Source of the DNA: Paenibacillus xylanexedens
GTDB taxonomy: Bacteria > Bacillota > Bacilli > Paenibacillales > Paenibacillaceae
Assembly: GCF_017874615.1 (NCBI RefSeq)
Contig: NZ_JAGIKV010000019.1
Span: 1-64,000, forward strand
Reading direction: 5' to 3'
Length of the DNA stretch: 64,000 nt
Shown: positions 43,807 to 52,024 of the stretch, piece after piece
Layout of the letters: each line of letters starts with the position of its first letter
How positions within the stretch are numbered: the stretch's first letter is position 1
The notes under the pieces: model-generated
Databases searched by the model: none
Seen by the model: only the letters and a program-made list of their open reading frames with translations
What the model was told of the DNA's origin: nothing
Position numbers and translations under genes: made by a program

Positions 43807-44307
43807 ATGGAACGATGGGACACCCTATGGAGATGGGGAATTGCGCTCATGAGCAGCTCAGTAACCTACTTCTTCGGTGGCTGGTCAGGTGTACTCGGTG
43901 TACTACTTGTATTCGTCATCCTCGACTACCTTACCGGCATCGCGGCGGCGGGTATGAATGGCAAGTTAGAAAGTAATGTAGGGATGTTCGGCATCGCGCG
44001 GAAGGTATTTATATTTGCAATGGTATCGGTGGCTCATCTGGTGGACGGTGTTCTGGGAGACGGACATTTGTTCAGGGATGCGGTCGCCTTTTTTTATATC
44101 GCAAATGAGTTGTTGTCCATCATCGAAAACGGGGGCAAGTTGGGCGCTCCGATTCCGCCAGTGATTCGGCAAGCCATTGAAGTGCTCAAGGGCAAAGGGG
44201 GAACCGGGGAACTCCCCGGTAACTTCTCCCCGAAGGGCAAAGATTCTTTTTCCAATCCAGAAACAGAGGATGTTGAACCTTCTGAAACTCAAGATAACGT
44301 TAAATAG
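43807..44307 (+). CDS. Phage holin (toxin-secretion/lysis holin family)
   Basis: A 166-residue holin of the Phage_holin_4_1 type, which opens the membrane so that the lysozyme reaches the wall. Membrane segments are at about 8-25, 28-48 (VLGVLLVFVILDYLTGIAAA) and 65-85, with another near 92-108. The family motif DYLTGIAAAGMNGKLESNVG is clear. A hydrophilic, charged tail of about 50 residues follows. AAAGGAGGTG precedes ATG 43807. It serves both tail modules, as no second holin is seen. Confidence 0.93.
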   Translation: MERWDTLWRWGIALMSSSVTYFFGGWSGVLGVLLVFVILDYLTGIAAAGMNGKLESNVGMFGIARKVFIFAMVSVAHLVDGVLGDGHLFRDAVAFFYIANELLSIIENGGKLGAPIPPVIRQAIEVLKGKGGTGELPGNFSPKGKDSFSNPETEDVEPSETQDNVK

Positions 44308-44390
44308 TTTGAAATATTTTTAGTGTCTTCTTTACTATACCGTTGCTGAACATCGCAAGTGTAGTTTTTTTGAACTATATACATCTATAC

Positions 44391-44573
44391 AGATTGAACT
44401 TAACATTTTTACACAATAACGGAGAGGACAGAAAAAACCTGAAAAAGCGAAGCGGTCGCCTTTATCCCCCGGATTTTCCCCTTTATAAAGAGAATCAAAA
44501 AAATCCGGGGATAACAGCGATTGGAAGGTTATTCTGTCATCGGAGTGTTCGTGTGAACAAGGCTCAGTTCATT
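44391..44573 (+). repeat. R1 fold-back repeat, copy F (between holin and lysozyme)
   Basis: About 183 bp. Left end GATTGAACTTAAC with TTTTTACACAATAACGGAGAGGACAGAAA; right end GGTTATTCTGTCATCGGAGTG, GTGTGAAC and CTCAGTTCATT. The central hairpin TTATCCCCCGGATTTT / AAAATCCGGGGATAA is the best preserved of all copies. It reads towards the lysozyme gene, 213 bases before its start, and splits the lysis pair. Confidence 0.88.
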
Positions 44574-44786
44574 TCCAACACATCAGGGACACGCACACAA
44601 GCAACCCTTGATCCAACCGCATTAACTATAGGAGCATTTTGCATCAATCCAGAGAGTGACATCCAATCAGCAATGTATAGATCAGAATGCTCTAATCTGT
44701 CTATACTTGTACCCGGGAACGCTTGAATCGAATGATGTAAAATGCAGATACAAACGGCAATTTGCCGCATAAAGGGTGTGAGAAAC
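44574..44786 (+). other. Leader of the lysozyme gene
   Basis: About 210 bases between R1 copy F and the lysozyme. A frame crosses it from within R1 to 44726 (TSGTRTQATLDPTALTIGAF, then CINPESDIQSAMYRSECSNL), but it has no start or ribosome binding site outside the repeat. Not recognised; it could be a remnant of another gene. Confidence 0.4.
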
Positions 44787-45734
44787 ATGCAAACGAGAAG
44801 TTCGGGCAACACACAGGGCATTGACGTCTCTCGTTACCAGGGCAATATTGACTGGGCCAAGGTGAAGGCAAGTGGCATGACATTTGTGTTCATCAAGGCG
44901 ACTGAGGGACAGACGTATACCGATCCGAATTACCAGAAAAACGTAACAGGCGCACTGGCGGCGGGTATGCTGGTCGGAACATATCACTTCTTCCGCGCGA
45001 CGTCTACCGATGGTGCTAAGGCAGAAGCGGCGCATTACGCCAATACACTTAACAAAGTGGGAGGCGCCAAGGCACTACAGCTGCCACCTGTTATGGACTA
45101 CGAGAACAACCCCGGCAACCTGAGCAAAGCGCAGATGAATACAGTTGCCAAAGCTTTTTTAACCGAATTACAACGTCTGACAGGTGTAAAACCGATCATA
45201 TACACGGGCAATTCATTTGCCAGGAATTTTGATACATCACTCAGCTCATACGATCTGTGGATCGCGCGTTACAGCAACACCCGTGTACCGGAAGACCAGC
45301 CGGCATGGAAGCGTTGGACGTTCTGGCAGTATACGGATTCAGGCAAGGTGAATGGCATTAGTGGCAACGTGGATATGAATGAATTCGAGGGAACAGCGGC
45401 AGAGCTCAGAGCAAGATACGCAGCAGCCACTCCGAAACCACCGGAGCCATCCAATCCAACGAATCCAAGTCATCCGAATCCACCAACCGAACCACCGAAA
45501 GGGGGCGAACCGATGACAGCCGAAGAGAAAGCAGCGTTTGATGTGCTCAAATCCCAGGTCGACAAACTGCAGGCGCGTCAGCAAATGGAAGTTCCAGTAT
45601 GGGCAAAAGCAGCTGTGGATGCAGCACTAGCATATGACACCAAAAATCCATTGTTCAGCATCGATAATGGGGCGAGTTATGATTTTTACCGTTTTATTAC
45701 CGTGATGCATCGCAGAGGTTTGTTTAAAAAGTGA
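44787..45734 (+). CDS. GH25 lysozyme (endolysin)
   Basis: A 315-residue muramidase of glycoside hydrolase family 25, the lysis enzyme of the tail locus. Catalytic-site residues are visible: Asp13 in GIDVSRYQG, Glu40 in FIKATEG, and Asp104 and Glu106 in PVMDYENN. Residues ~1-205 form the TIM barrel (end WTFWQYTDSGKVNGISGNVD). A Pro/Asn-rich linker (~220-245) follows, then a C-terminal helical domain of about 65 residues, probably for wall binding. ATG 44787 follows AAAGGGTGTGAG; the longer in-frame start has no site. There is no signal peptide, as expected for export by a holin. Confidence 0.95.
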   Translation: MQTRSSGNTQGIDVSRYQGNIDWAKVKASGMTFVFIKATEGQTYTDPNYQKNVTGALAAGMLVGTYHFFRATSTDGAKAEAAHYANTLNKVGGAKALQLPPVMDYENNPGNLSKAQMNTVAKAFLTELQRLTGVKPIIYTGNSFARNFDTSLSSYDLWIARYSNTRVPEDQPAWKRWTFWQYTDSGKVNGISGNVDMNEFEGTAAELRARYAAATPKPPEPSNPTNPSHPNPPTEPPKGGEPMTAEEKAAFDVLKSQVDKLQARQQMEVPVWAKAAVDAALAYDTKNPLFSIDNGASYDFYRFITVMHRRGLFKK

Positions 45735-45791
45735 GCTGATTCTTAGCAAATTAAAATGTTGATCTGATCTGAATGTGGATTAAGTGGAGAA

Positions 45792-45831
45792 GGGACACGG
45801 GAGGCTTTTTGTCGAACTGTGTTCCTTTTTT
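45792..45831 (+). terminator. Terminator at the end of the tail locus
   Basis: Stem GGGACAC / GTGTTCC (one G-T pair) with a 20-base loop and six T. It ends the tail and lysis transcription unit. Confidence 0.7.
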
Positions 45832-46643
45832 GTGTTTTGTGTAAGTAATATTAACGCATATAATAAAGTTGAAGACTTATGTCTGTAAATCTCTTGTCTA
45901 ATTGATTAATGTGATGTAAAGTAAGTTACACGAAATTGTTTTTCACCACAGTTTATTTACACAATCCTCCTCATCATGACAAAACCATAACATATGAAGT
46001 TATTGTAATGTCTCCCTGTTGTACAATCCAACATCTCAAGATGACTCGCTCATACATTTTACACATCCAATCTGCAAGAGAAAGCCACCGATTTAAACAA
46101 CTTACACATCTGAACAACCTAGCCTATGTTGAGTTTCTTTCATCCGTAATGCAAACGAACTATACCGAATCCGGCTCCACACTCCATGCTCAACACGACA
46201 CGCTCAAGGAACAGACTTTATTGCGTAGCCAGCAGCGTAGTATCCATATGCCCATCAGTATTTTTAATCTACCAACTTAAACCTGCTCTTACCAGTGCGT
46301 ACCCATTCGCTGTTGCTTATTGACCTAAGTTCAAATAAAACGCAACACCTCCATAGATCCATCTCAGAAGATACATTGTTGAACGGTTTCTTTTTCTATA
46401 TAAGTAATCAACCAACGTCCTCAATCCTGTGCACGATGATCTGATATTTACCTGTACTCCATACGTATCCGATGCTGTTTTTACATTTTATACACATGCC
46501 TTACTTTTCCCAGAACTTTAATTCAGGTATCACAGGCATTTAAAGCCTTTTATATGATACATAGCACCAAATCGATTGCCAACATTGGAGATCTTTCATG
46601 CCAGCATCACACACATTATGAGACAGGGAAGGGTGTTGTACGT
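45832..46643. other. AT-rich gap between tail locus and opp operon
   Basis: About 810 bases of low-GC sequence. A 114-codon frame at 45936-46280 has no ribosome binding site and unusual composition, so I do not call it a gene. No RNA or repeat is recognised. The promoter of the transporter operon should lie in its right part. Confidence 0.5.
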
Positions 46644-48296
46644 ATGCGAATGAGAAAAAAATGGATGTCCGGTGTTCTAACGATGGCTTTGAGTACCGTA
46701 TTGGTATTGTCCGGTTGCTCCAGTAATGAGAGTGGGGAGGTTATGCCTGCTCCGGCGGAAGGAACTGACCCTCCAACCGAAACGGTAGCGCAGGATACGA
46801 TGATTATGGGGCGTGGTGGGGATTCCGTAGCACTCGACCCGGCGATTATAACAGATGGGGAGTCGCTGAAGATTGGGCATCAGGTGTTTGATTCATTGCT
46901 GGACTACAAGGAAGGCGGAACTGAGGTCGTTCCTGGACTAGCAGAGAGTTGGGAGATTTCGGCAGATGGGCTCAAGTATGTGTTTAAGCTGAAGTCCGGT
47001 GTGAAATTCCATGATGGAACTGATTTTAATGCCGAGGCTGTTGTGTTCAACTTCAACCGCTGGGGTGATCCGGCGAGTGAATATAAATTCGAGGGAGATT
47101 CCTTCGATTATTACGACTCCATGTTTGGTCCAGAGGACGGACGTGTGATCAAGGGAGTGAAGGCGACGGACGAGACTACGGTGGAGTTCACATTGAACCA
47201 GCCACAAGCGCCTTTCCTGCAAAATATTGCGATGACGCCATTTGGCATTGCCAGCCCAACCGCGATTCAGGAGAAAAAAGAAAACTTCAAGAGTGAGCCT
47301 GTGGGCACCGGCCCATTTGTATTCAAAGAGTGGAAGCGTAACGACTCCATTACCCTGGAGAAAAACGCGGATTATTGGAAAGAAGGACTGCCAAAGCTGA
47401 ACAAAGTGATCGTGCGTTCCATTCCGGATAATACCGCTCGCTTCAATGCCCTGCAAAACGGCGAGATTGATGTCATGGAAGACCTGAATCCGGACGATCT
47501 GTCCATTCTTGAAGGCAACAGCGAGTTGCAGAAGATCGAGCGTCCACCGTTCAACGTGGCGTATATCGGCTTTAACTTCAAGAAGAAACCATTTGATAAT
47601 GTGAAAGTCAGACAAGCCCTCAATCATGCGGTAAACAAGCAGGCCCTTATTGATGCATTCTTTGCTGGACAAGCTGAGCCTGCCGTGAACCCGATGCCGC
47701 CAACGCTATGGGGATACAACGATACCCTTGAGGATTACCCTTATGATCTGGAAAAAGCAAAAGCTCTACTAGCCGAAGCTGGCTTCCCTGACGGATTGCC
47801 TGATCCGGTAACTTTCTATGCAATGCCGGTATCCCGCCCATATATGCCTGATGGCAAGAAGGTAGCGGAAGCGATTCAAGCTGATTTTGAGAAAATTGGC
47901 GTGACCACGAACATCGAATCCCCAGAATGGGCGACGTATCTGGATGATGCCAAAGCCGGGGAGAAAGATGATATCTACATGCTCGGCTGGACGGGTGATA
48001 ACGGGGACCCGGATAATTTCCTGTACACGTTGCTCGACAAAGACGCCATTCCGGGCAACAACCGCAGCTTTTATGTCAACGAAGAGTTGCACACATTGCT
48101 GACGAGGGCACAGACAGAAACCGATCAAGACAAACGTGCGGAACTTTACAAACAGGCACAGGTCATTATCAAGGAAGACGCACCGTGGATTCCACTCGTG
48201 CACACGACGCCAATTCTGGCGGGTAAAGCCAACCTGAAAGGTTTCGTTCCTTCTCCACTGGGCACCGAATCCTATGCCGGTGCTTATTTCGAGTAA
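46644..48296 (+). CDS. Oligopeptide/dipeptide ABC transporter, substrate-binding lipoprotein
   Basis: A 550-residue extracytoplasmic binding protein (SBP_bac_5 family). Its lipoprotein signal peptide ends at Cys25 in VLVLSGC. The family motif around AESWEISADGLKYVFKLKSG, then VKFHDGTDFNAEAVVFNFNR, is clear, followed by TGPFVFKEWKRNDSITLEKN and VRQALNHAVNKQALIDAFFA. It captures peptides or a related ligand for the two permeases downstream. ATG 46644 has GGGAAGGGTG upstream. A longer frame upstream would destroy the signal peptide. Confidence 0.95.
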   Translation: MRMRKKWMSGVLTMALSTVLVLSGCSSNESGEVMPAPAEGTDPPTETVAQDTMIMGRGGDSVALDPAIITDGESLKIGHQVFDSLLDYKEGGTEVVPGLAESWEISADGLKYVFKLKSGVKFHDGTDFNAEAVVFNFNRWGDPASEYKFEGDSFDYYDSMFGPEDGRVIKGVKATDETTVEFTLNQPQAPFLQNIAMTPFGIASPTAIQEKKENFKSEPVGTGPFVFKEWKRNDSITLEKNADYWKEGLPKLNKVIVRSIPDNTARFNALQNGEIDVMEDLNPDDLSILEGNSELQKIERPPFNVAYIGFNFKKKPFDNVKVRQALNHAVNKQALIDAFFAGQAEPAVNPMPPTLWGYNDTLEDYPYDLEKAKALLAEAGFPDGLPDPVTFYAMPVSRPYMPDGKKVAEAIQADFEKIGVTTNIESPEWATYLDDAKAGEKDDIYMLGWTGDNGDPDNFLYTLLDKDAIPGNNRSFYVNEELHTLLTRAQTETDQDKRAELYKQAQVIIKEDAPWIPLVHTTPILAGKANLKGFVPSPLGTESYAGAYFE

Positions 48297-48300
48297 GCTG

Positions 48301-48374
48301 TAAGCTGAACTTATCAATTTCAGGATAAATGCGATCTGAAGATGGCACTACAGTTCGGAGTGATTACGTTTTAA
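48301..48374 (+). repeat. R1 fold-back repeat, copy K (short)
   Basis: A 70-75-bp deleted and diverged copy: left GCTGAACTTATC, then GGATAAATGCGATCTGAAGATG and CTACAGTTCGGAGTG, which aligns with the right core of copies E and G. It reads towards the permease gene. Confidence 0.6.
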
Positions 48375-48385
48375 TTCTTTCTTTC

Positions 48386-48468
48386 AAAGCGCTGGTGAGA
48401 CGCAATGCTTGGCAGAACCCACATCCGGACGTAACTATCCAAAGCATGCGTTTCTGCCAGCGCTTTTT
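48386..48468 (+). terminator. Long hairpin between binding protein and permease genes
   Basis: Outer stem AAAGCGCTGG / CCAGCGCTTT (48386-48395, 48457-48466) followed by T, with an inner stem ATGCTT / AAGCAT. It probably ends part of the transcripts so that the binding protein is made in excess over the permeases. Confidence 0.8.
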
Positions 48469-48503
48469 ATTTTGCACGATATGTCGAAGGCAGGTGAACA
48501 GGA

Positions 48504-49508
48504 TTGAACAGCTATATTGTCAAACGTGTGCTTGTGTTGCTGCCCGTACTGCTGGGCATGACCCTGATTGTCTTTTCCATCATCCATGCCATTCCGGGTG
48601 ACCCGGCTGAGACCATACTTGGGCAAAAGGCGACCGAACAATCCAAGCAGGCCCTTCGTGATCAGCTCGGTCTGGATAAACCTTGGTTCCAGCAATATTT
48701 CGCCTACTTGGGCGATTTGCTCAAAGGTGACCTGGGAACATCCATTCGCACCAAGGTGCCTATTGCCCAGGAAATTGTGCCTTATCTGACAGCAACCCTT
48801 GAATTAACGATGGCAAGTATGTTGTTTGCTGTCATTATTGGGGTGAATGCCGGTATTGTCAGTGCATGGAAGCATAACTCCTGGTTTGATTATTGCTGCA
48901 TGGTCATTGCTCTAGTGGGTGTATCGATGCCGATTTTCTGGCTCGGTCTGATGGAACAATGGTTGTTCGCGAACAAGTTGCAGTGGTTGCCATCCATTGG
49001 ACGCATGAATGCGCGTGATCCGGTGGAAGCCATTACGGGCTTGTATGTGCTGGATACGATGATTGCTGGACAATGGAATCAGTTGTGGACCGTAACGAAA
49101 CATTTGATTCTGCCAAGTGTTGCACTGGGAACGATTCCGATGGCTGTTATTGCCCGGATGACTCGTTCCAGCATGCTGGAAGTAATGAGTTCCGATTACA
49201 TTCGTACAGCAAAGGCGAAGGGACTGGGGCCGTTTTTTGTTGTATATGGACATGCACTCAAAAATGCGTTTATTCCCGTGCTCACGGTCATTGGCATCCA
49301 GACCGGATCGTTGCTCGGGGGTGCGGTGTTGACCGAGACGATCTTCGCCTGGCCGGGCGTGGGACGTTATATATATGAAGCGATTAGTTCGCGGGACTAT
49401 CCGGTGATCCAGAGTGGCATTCTGATCGTGGCGTTCTTTTTCGTGGTGATTAACCTAATTGTGGATCTGCTCTACGCCGTGTTTGATCCTCGTATCAGTT
49501 ATAAATAG
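48504..49508 (+). CDS. Oligopeptide ABC transporter permease (OppB/DppB type)
   Basis: A 334-residue inner membrane permease. Its first segment is VLVLLPVLLGMTLIVFSIIH, then AIPGDPAETILG, the usual OppB/DppB start. Several further membrane segments follow, with the ABC contact loop near MSSDYIRTAKAKGLGPFFVV (EAA motif). Start TTG 48504 follows GGCAGGTG. It forms the translocation channel with the OppC-type protein downstream. Confidence 0.94.
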   Translation: MNSYIVKRVLVLLPVLLGMTLIVFSIIHAIPGDPAETILGQKATEQSKQALRDQLGLDKPWFQQYFAYLGDLLKGDLGTSIRTKVPIAQEIVPYLTATLELTMASMLFAVIIGVNAGIVSAWKHNSWFDYCCMVIALVGVSMPIFWLGLMEQWLFANKLQWLPSIGRMNARDPVEAITGLYVLDTMIAGQWNQLWTVTKHLILPSVALGTIPMAVIARMTRSSMLEVMSSDYIRTAKAKGLGPFFVVYGHALKNAFIPVLTVIGIQTGSLLGGAVLTETIFAWPGVGRYIYEAISSRDYPVIQSGILIVAFFFVVINLIVDLLYAVFDPRISYK

Positions 49509-49533
49509 GAAATTCATCATTTGGGTTGATGAA

Positions 49534-49735
49534 CTGAACTTAATATAAGATAACTTTAATAAATTACACGACACGAAGATTGTAGAACCAATTAGTAGAA
49601 GCGAAGTGGTCGCATTTATCACCGGATTTTCACCTTTAAATAGGTGGATCAATATAATCTGGGGATAACAGCAATCAGAAGATGATACTACAATCGTAGG
49701 GCTTGAGTGTAATAGAACGTGCTGATCTTTTGTTA
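49534..49735 (+). repeat. R1 fold-back repeat, copy G (between permease genes)
   Basis: About 180-200 bp of diverged R1: CTGAACTTAATATAAG and AAATTACACGACACGAAGATTG on the left, GAAGCGAAGTGGTCGCATTTATCACCGGATTTTC in the middle, TCTGGGGATAACAGCAATCAGAAG and GTGTAAT-like words on the right. It lies inside the transporter operon and reads towards the second permease gene. It has drifted more than copies D and F. Confidence 0.78.
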
Positions 49736-49763
49736 TATTCATATCCAAGAAAGGAGACGCCGT

Positions 49764-50663
49764 ATGGCCAAATTATCGACCAATACCGGACCATCCATTG
49801 ACGCTGCGTCAGCGAGTACATCCGGTCCATGGCGGGAAGCTTGGAGAACGTTTCGGAAAAATCGGCTTGCGCTTGCAGGTCTGATTATTATCGTATTTTT
49901 TATCCTGTTGGCCTTCCTCGCGCCATACATCGCACCTTACGATTACAAGGAACAGGTGCTGGTGGATCGGCTTCAGGCCCCTTCGGCAGAGCATTGGTTT
50001 GGTACCGATGATCTGGGGCGTGATGTATTTTCCCGAGTGCTGCATGGGGCGCGTATTTCCTTGTGGGTGGGCTTTTTCTCCGTTATTGGTTCCATTATCG
50101 CGGGTACGTTGCTTGGTTTAATTGCAGGATTTTATGGGAAATGGGCGGACATGCTTATCTCGCGTTTATTTGATATCTTGCTCGCCTTTCCCGGGATTTT
50201 GCTAGCCATCGCCATTGTGGCGATATTGGGCCCGTCGTTGCAAAATGCACTGCTCGCCATCGCCATCGTGAACATCCCGACCTACGGAAGATTGGTACGT
50301 TCACGGGTACTCAGCTTGAGACAGGAGGAATTCATTACGTCGGCACGGACACTTGGAGCGAGCAATGGGCGGATCTTGTTTCGCCACATCTTGCCCAATA
50401 GCCTTACTCCGCTGATCGTGCAAGGTACACTCGGAATTGGGACGGCAATCATCGAAGCTGCTGCACTCGGATTTCTAGGCATGGGTGCGCAACCACCCGA
50501 CCCGGAATGGGGTAAAATGCTGTCAGACTCCCGTCAGTTTATACAAAAAGCACCGTGGACACTGATCTTCCCCGGCGTTTCAATTATGTTGACCGTTCTC
50601 GGCTTCAACCTCATGGGCGATGGACTGCGTGATACCCTTGATCCGAAAATGGCCAAAAAGTAG
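49764..50663 (+). CDS. Oligopeptide ABC transporter permease (OppC/DppC type)
   Basis: A 299-residue permease. N-terminal OppC_N segment (FRKNRLALAGLIIIVFFILL), then APYIAPYDYKEQVL and HWFGTDDLGRDVFSRVLHGA, both diagnostic of DppC/OppC. The EAA loop is TSARTLGASNGRILFRHILP. AAAGGAGACGC precedes ATG 49764. The operon ends here, and no ATPase genes (OppD, OppF) follow in the window, so the transporter must borrow ATPases encoded elsewhere. Confidence 0.95.
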   Translation: MAKLSTNTGPSIDAASASTSGPWREAWRTFRKNRLALAGLIIIVFFILLAFLAPYIAPYDYKEQVLVDRLQAPSAEHWFGTDDLGRDVFSRVLHGARISLWVGFFSVIGSIIAGTLLGLIAGFYGKWADMLISRLFDILLAFPGILLAIAIVAILGPSLQNALLAIAIVNIPTYGRLVRSRVLSLRQEEFITSARTLGASNGRILFRHILPNSLTPLIVQGTLGIGTAIIEAAALGFLGMGAQPPDPEWGKMLSDSRQFIQKAPWTLIFPGVSIMLTVLGFNLMGDGLRDTLDPKMAKK

Positions 50664-50668
50664 AATTA

Positions 50669-50764
50669 TCAAACTCAAACTCAAACTCAAACTCAAACTC
50701 AAACCGTAACCGTAACCGTAACCGTAACCGTAACCGTAACCGTAACCGTAACCGTAACCGTAAC
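50669..50764. repeat. Telomere-like hexamer arrays (TCAAAC)6 and (CGTAAC)10
   Basis: Six exact copies of TCAAAC (50669-50704) are followed without a gap by ten exact copies of CGTAAC (50705-50764). Diverged units (CTAACC, GCAACC, CGTAAG) trail off to about 50940. The period is six bases throughout, so it is a short tandem repeat prone to length change. It begins six bases after the last stop codon of the opp operon. Confidence 0.95.
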
Positions 50765-50986
50765 TTCTAACCCAAGCTCGAACTCAAACTGCAACTTTGA
50801 TTTGCAACCCTAGCTCTGCAACCCTAACTTTTTCTATAACGCAGCATGCGTGCCAAAGCTAACGTTAACACTAACCGTAAGCACTAATTTTATCGCGACC
50901 CAATTTGTAGCTGTAACGCTAACCTCTGCTCCGACTCTAACGAACCCGGGAGACCTTATTATACGATTTCCAGCCAATTTCCCATT

Positions 50987-51131
50987 CTAACGAACCTCAA
51001 ACGCGCTATTTTGTGAAAAACCTGCCGAAAGTCTCAAAAGGTTGGCTAAACTCGAGAAATAGCGTGAATACGATTCATTAGATTATGAAGTCATCCTAAA
51101 AAGGCCATTTAACGCCTCTGAGGTTCGTTAG
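50987..51131. repeat. Palindromic repeat element with CTAACGAACCTCA ends (R3)
   Basis: A 145-bp unit with perfect 13-bp terminal inverted repeats (50987-50999 and 51119-51131) and an inner inverted pair CGCTATTT / AAATAGCG. A further end-like word CTAACGAACCCGG lies at 50937. It looks like a REP- or MITE-type element. No coding frame is present. Confidence 0.75.
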
Positions 51132-51455
51132 CGCGTGACTACCTTGCGGCTCGAGACATTCAAGCAACCACAATACCAACATACAAACATACCAATATAC
51201 CAACATACCAAAGTACCCATATAACCTACATCAGTCTCAACACAGTAAGACCGAGGATACTCCAAGGTACATTAAATGAATATGTTTTAACGCTATCTAC
51301 TATATCAACAGACACATTACAATCTTTCCCCATGCCGGTTCGAACTCTGGTTCGAGGCGGCTTTTGTTTTACCCGCGGGATTACGGTAAAATGATTGGTG
51401 ATGTGCAAAAGTTGAAGAGTTATTCGATCTTTTTGTTAAAATAACCGCCTGCGTA
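51132..51455. other. Low-complexity gap before the htpG promoter
   Basis: Contains an ACATACCAA/ATACCAAC microsatellite-like run (about 51170-51215) and one imperfect hairpin GCCGGTTCGAAC / GTTCGAGGCGGC followed by TTTTGTTTT (51334-51370), a possible terminator. No gene is seen. Confidence 0.5.
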
Positions 51456-51523
51456 TTGACACCCAATTTTCCCATATGTTATATAAAAGGAAGGGTTTAG
51501 CACTCCGATCATTAGAGTGCTAA
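51456..51523 (+). promoter_or_regulatory. Promoter with CIRCE operator (HrcA) for htpG
   Basis: A vegetative promoter with TTGACA at 51456-51461 and TATATA at about 51480-51485 is followed by a perfect CIRCE element: TTAGCACTC (51497-51505), nine bases, GAGTGCTAA (51515-51523). CIRCE binds the heat-shock repressor HrcA. The only gene downstream is htpG, about 500 bases away, so htpG appears to be a class I heat-shock gene here, unlike in Bacillus subtilis. Confidence 0.93.
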
Positions 51524-51700
51524 CAAATGATGTTTTCAATACACGACTACATATGGAATGATTCTGTTTTTGAAAATAGATATTGAACCTGAGTAGAACA
51601 TGCGAAGCCAAGGTATGCAACAGACTTGAAGCAAGATTCCACGTTTAAGAGATATCACTTCATTGATGTCCTTTATCCTAAAAAATCAGTCGCTGATCAG

Positions 51701-51862
51701 ATGCAAAAGTAGTGCAGGGGACGAAATCGATTTGGAGGAAGCAGAGCGTTCGCCTTTATCACCGGATTTCTCCCTTTTAAAAAGGGAATCAAAGAAATAC
51801 GGGGATAACAGCGATCCGAAAAACGATTCGTAACCGGAACGGCTACATTGCAGAACGTCGTG
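51701..51862 (+). repeat. R1 fold-back repeat, copy H (in the htpG leader)
   Basis: About 160 bp of the A/I subtype: AAAAGTAGTGCAGGGGACG, GCAGAGCGTTCGCCTTTATC, CACCGGATTTC...GAAATACGGGGATAACAGCG and CGATTCGTAACCGGAACGGC. It lies in the transcribed leader between CIRCE and htpG, in the same direction as the gene. Confidence 0.85.
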
Positions 51863-52024
51863 CACTTATTTTTACAATGAGCCAGTTAGAAGTGAAGCAC
51901 AATATCTGTGGACTAGAGCGATCAAAGGTTTTTGAGTCTACTAATGGCCGCAGGATAATCTCAGTTAGTTTCTATTTTCAATCAAATCATTCGATATCCC
52001 AATTTGAAAGGAGTCCAACCACTC

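Larger units (their letters stand above)
17839..45734 (+). mobile_element. Tandem double contractile-tail (tailocin-like) locus
   Basis: Two tail modules (17839-31145 and 31367-43688) are followed by holin and lysozyme (43807-45734). Each module has, in PBSX order, a tail-terminator-like protein, a small upstream protein, sheath, tube, frameshifted chaperone, tape measure, LysM protein, hub, DUF2577, DUF2634, baseplate J, DUF2313 and fibre. No terminase, portal, protease, capsid, replication or integrase gene occurs in the window. The absence of an AAA+ ATPase argues against an extracellular contractile injection system of the PVC type. The best reading is a defective-phage-derived R-type bacteriocin locus encoding two different particles, or one with alternative parts. 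Confidence 0.85.

Noticed and set aside
44343..44726. 127-codon frame across R1 copy F and the lysozyme leader
   Set aside because: Its first half is the translated repeat and it has no usable start; the second half remains unassigned.
17839..45734. Complete prophage
   Set aside because: No terminase, portal, capsid, replication or integrase genes are visible anywhere in the window.
45936..46280. 114-codon plus-strand frame in the gap after the lysozyme
   Set aside because: No ribosome binding site, composition unlike neighbouring proteins, no recognisable family.
50669..50764. CRISPR array
   Set aside because: Units are six bases long with no spacers, so it is a microsatellite.
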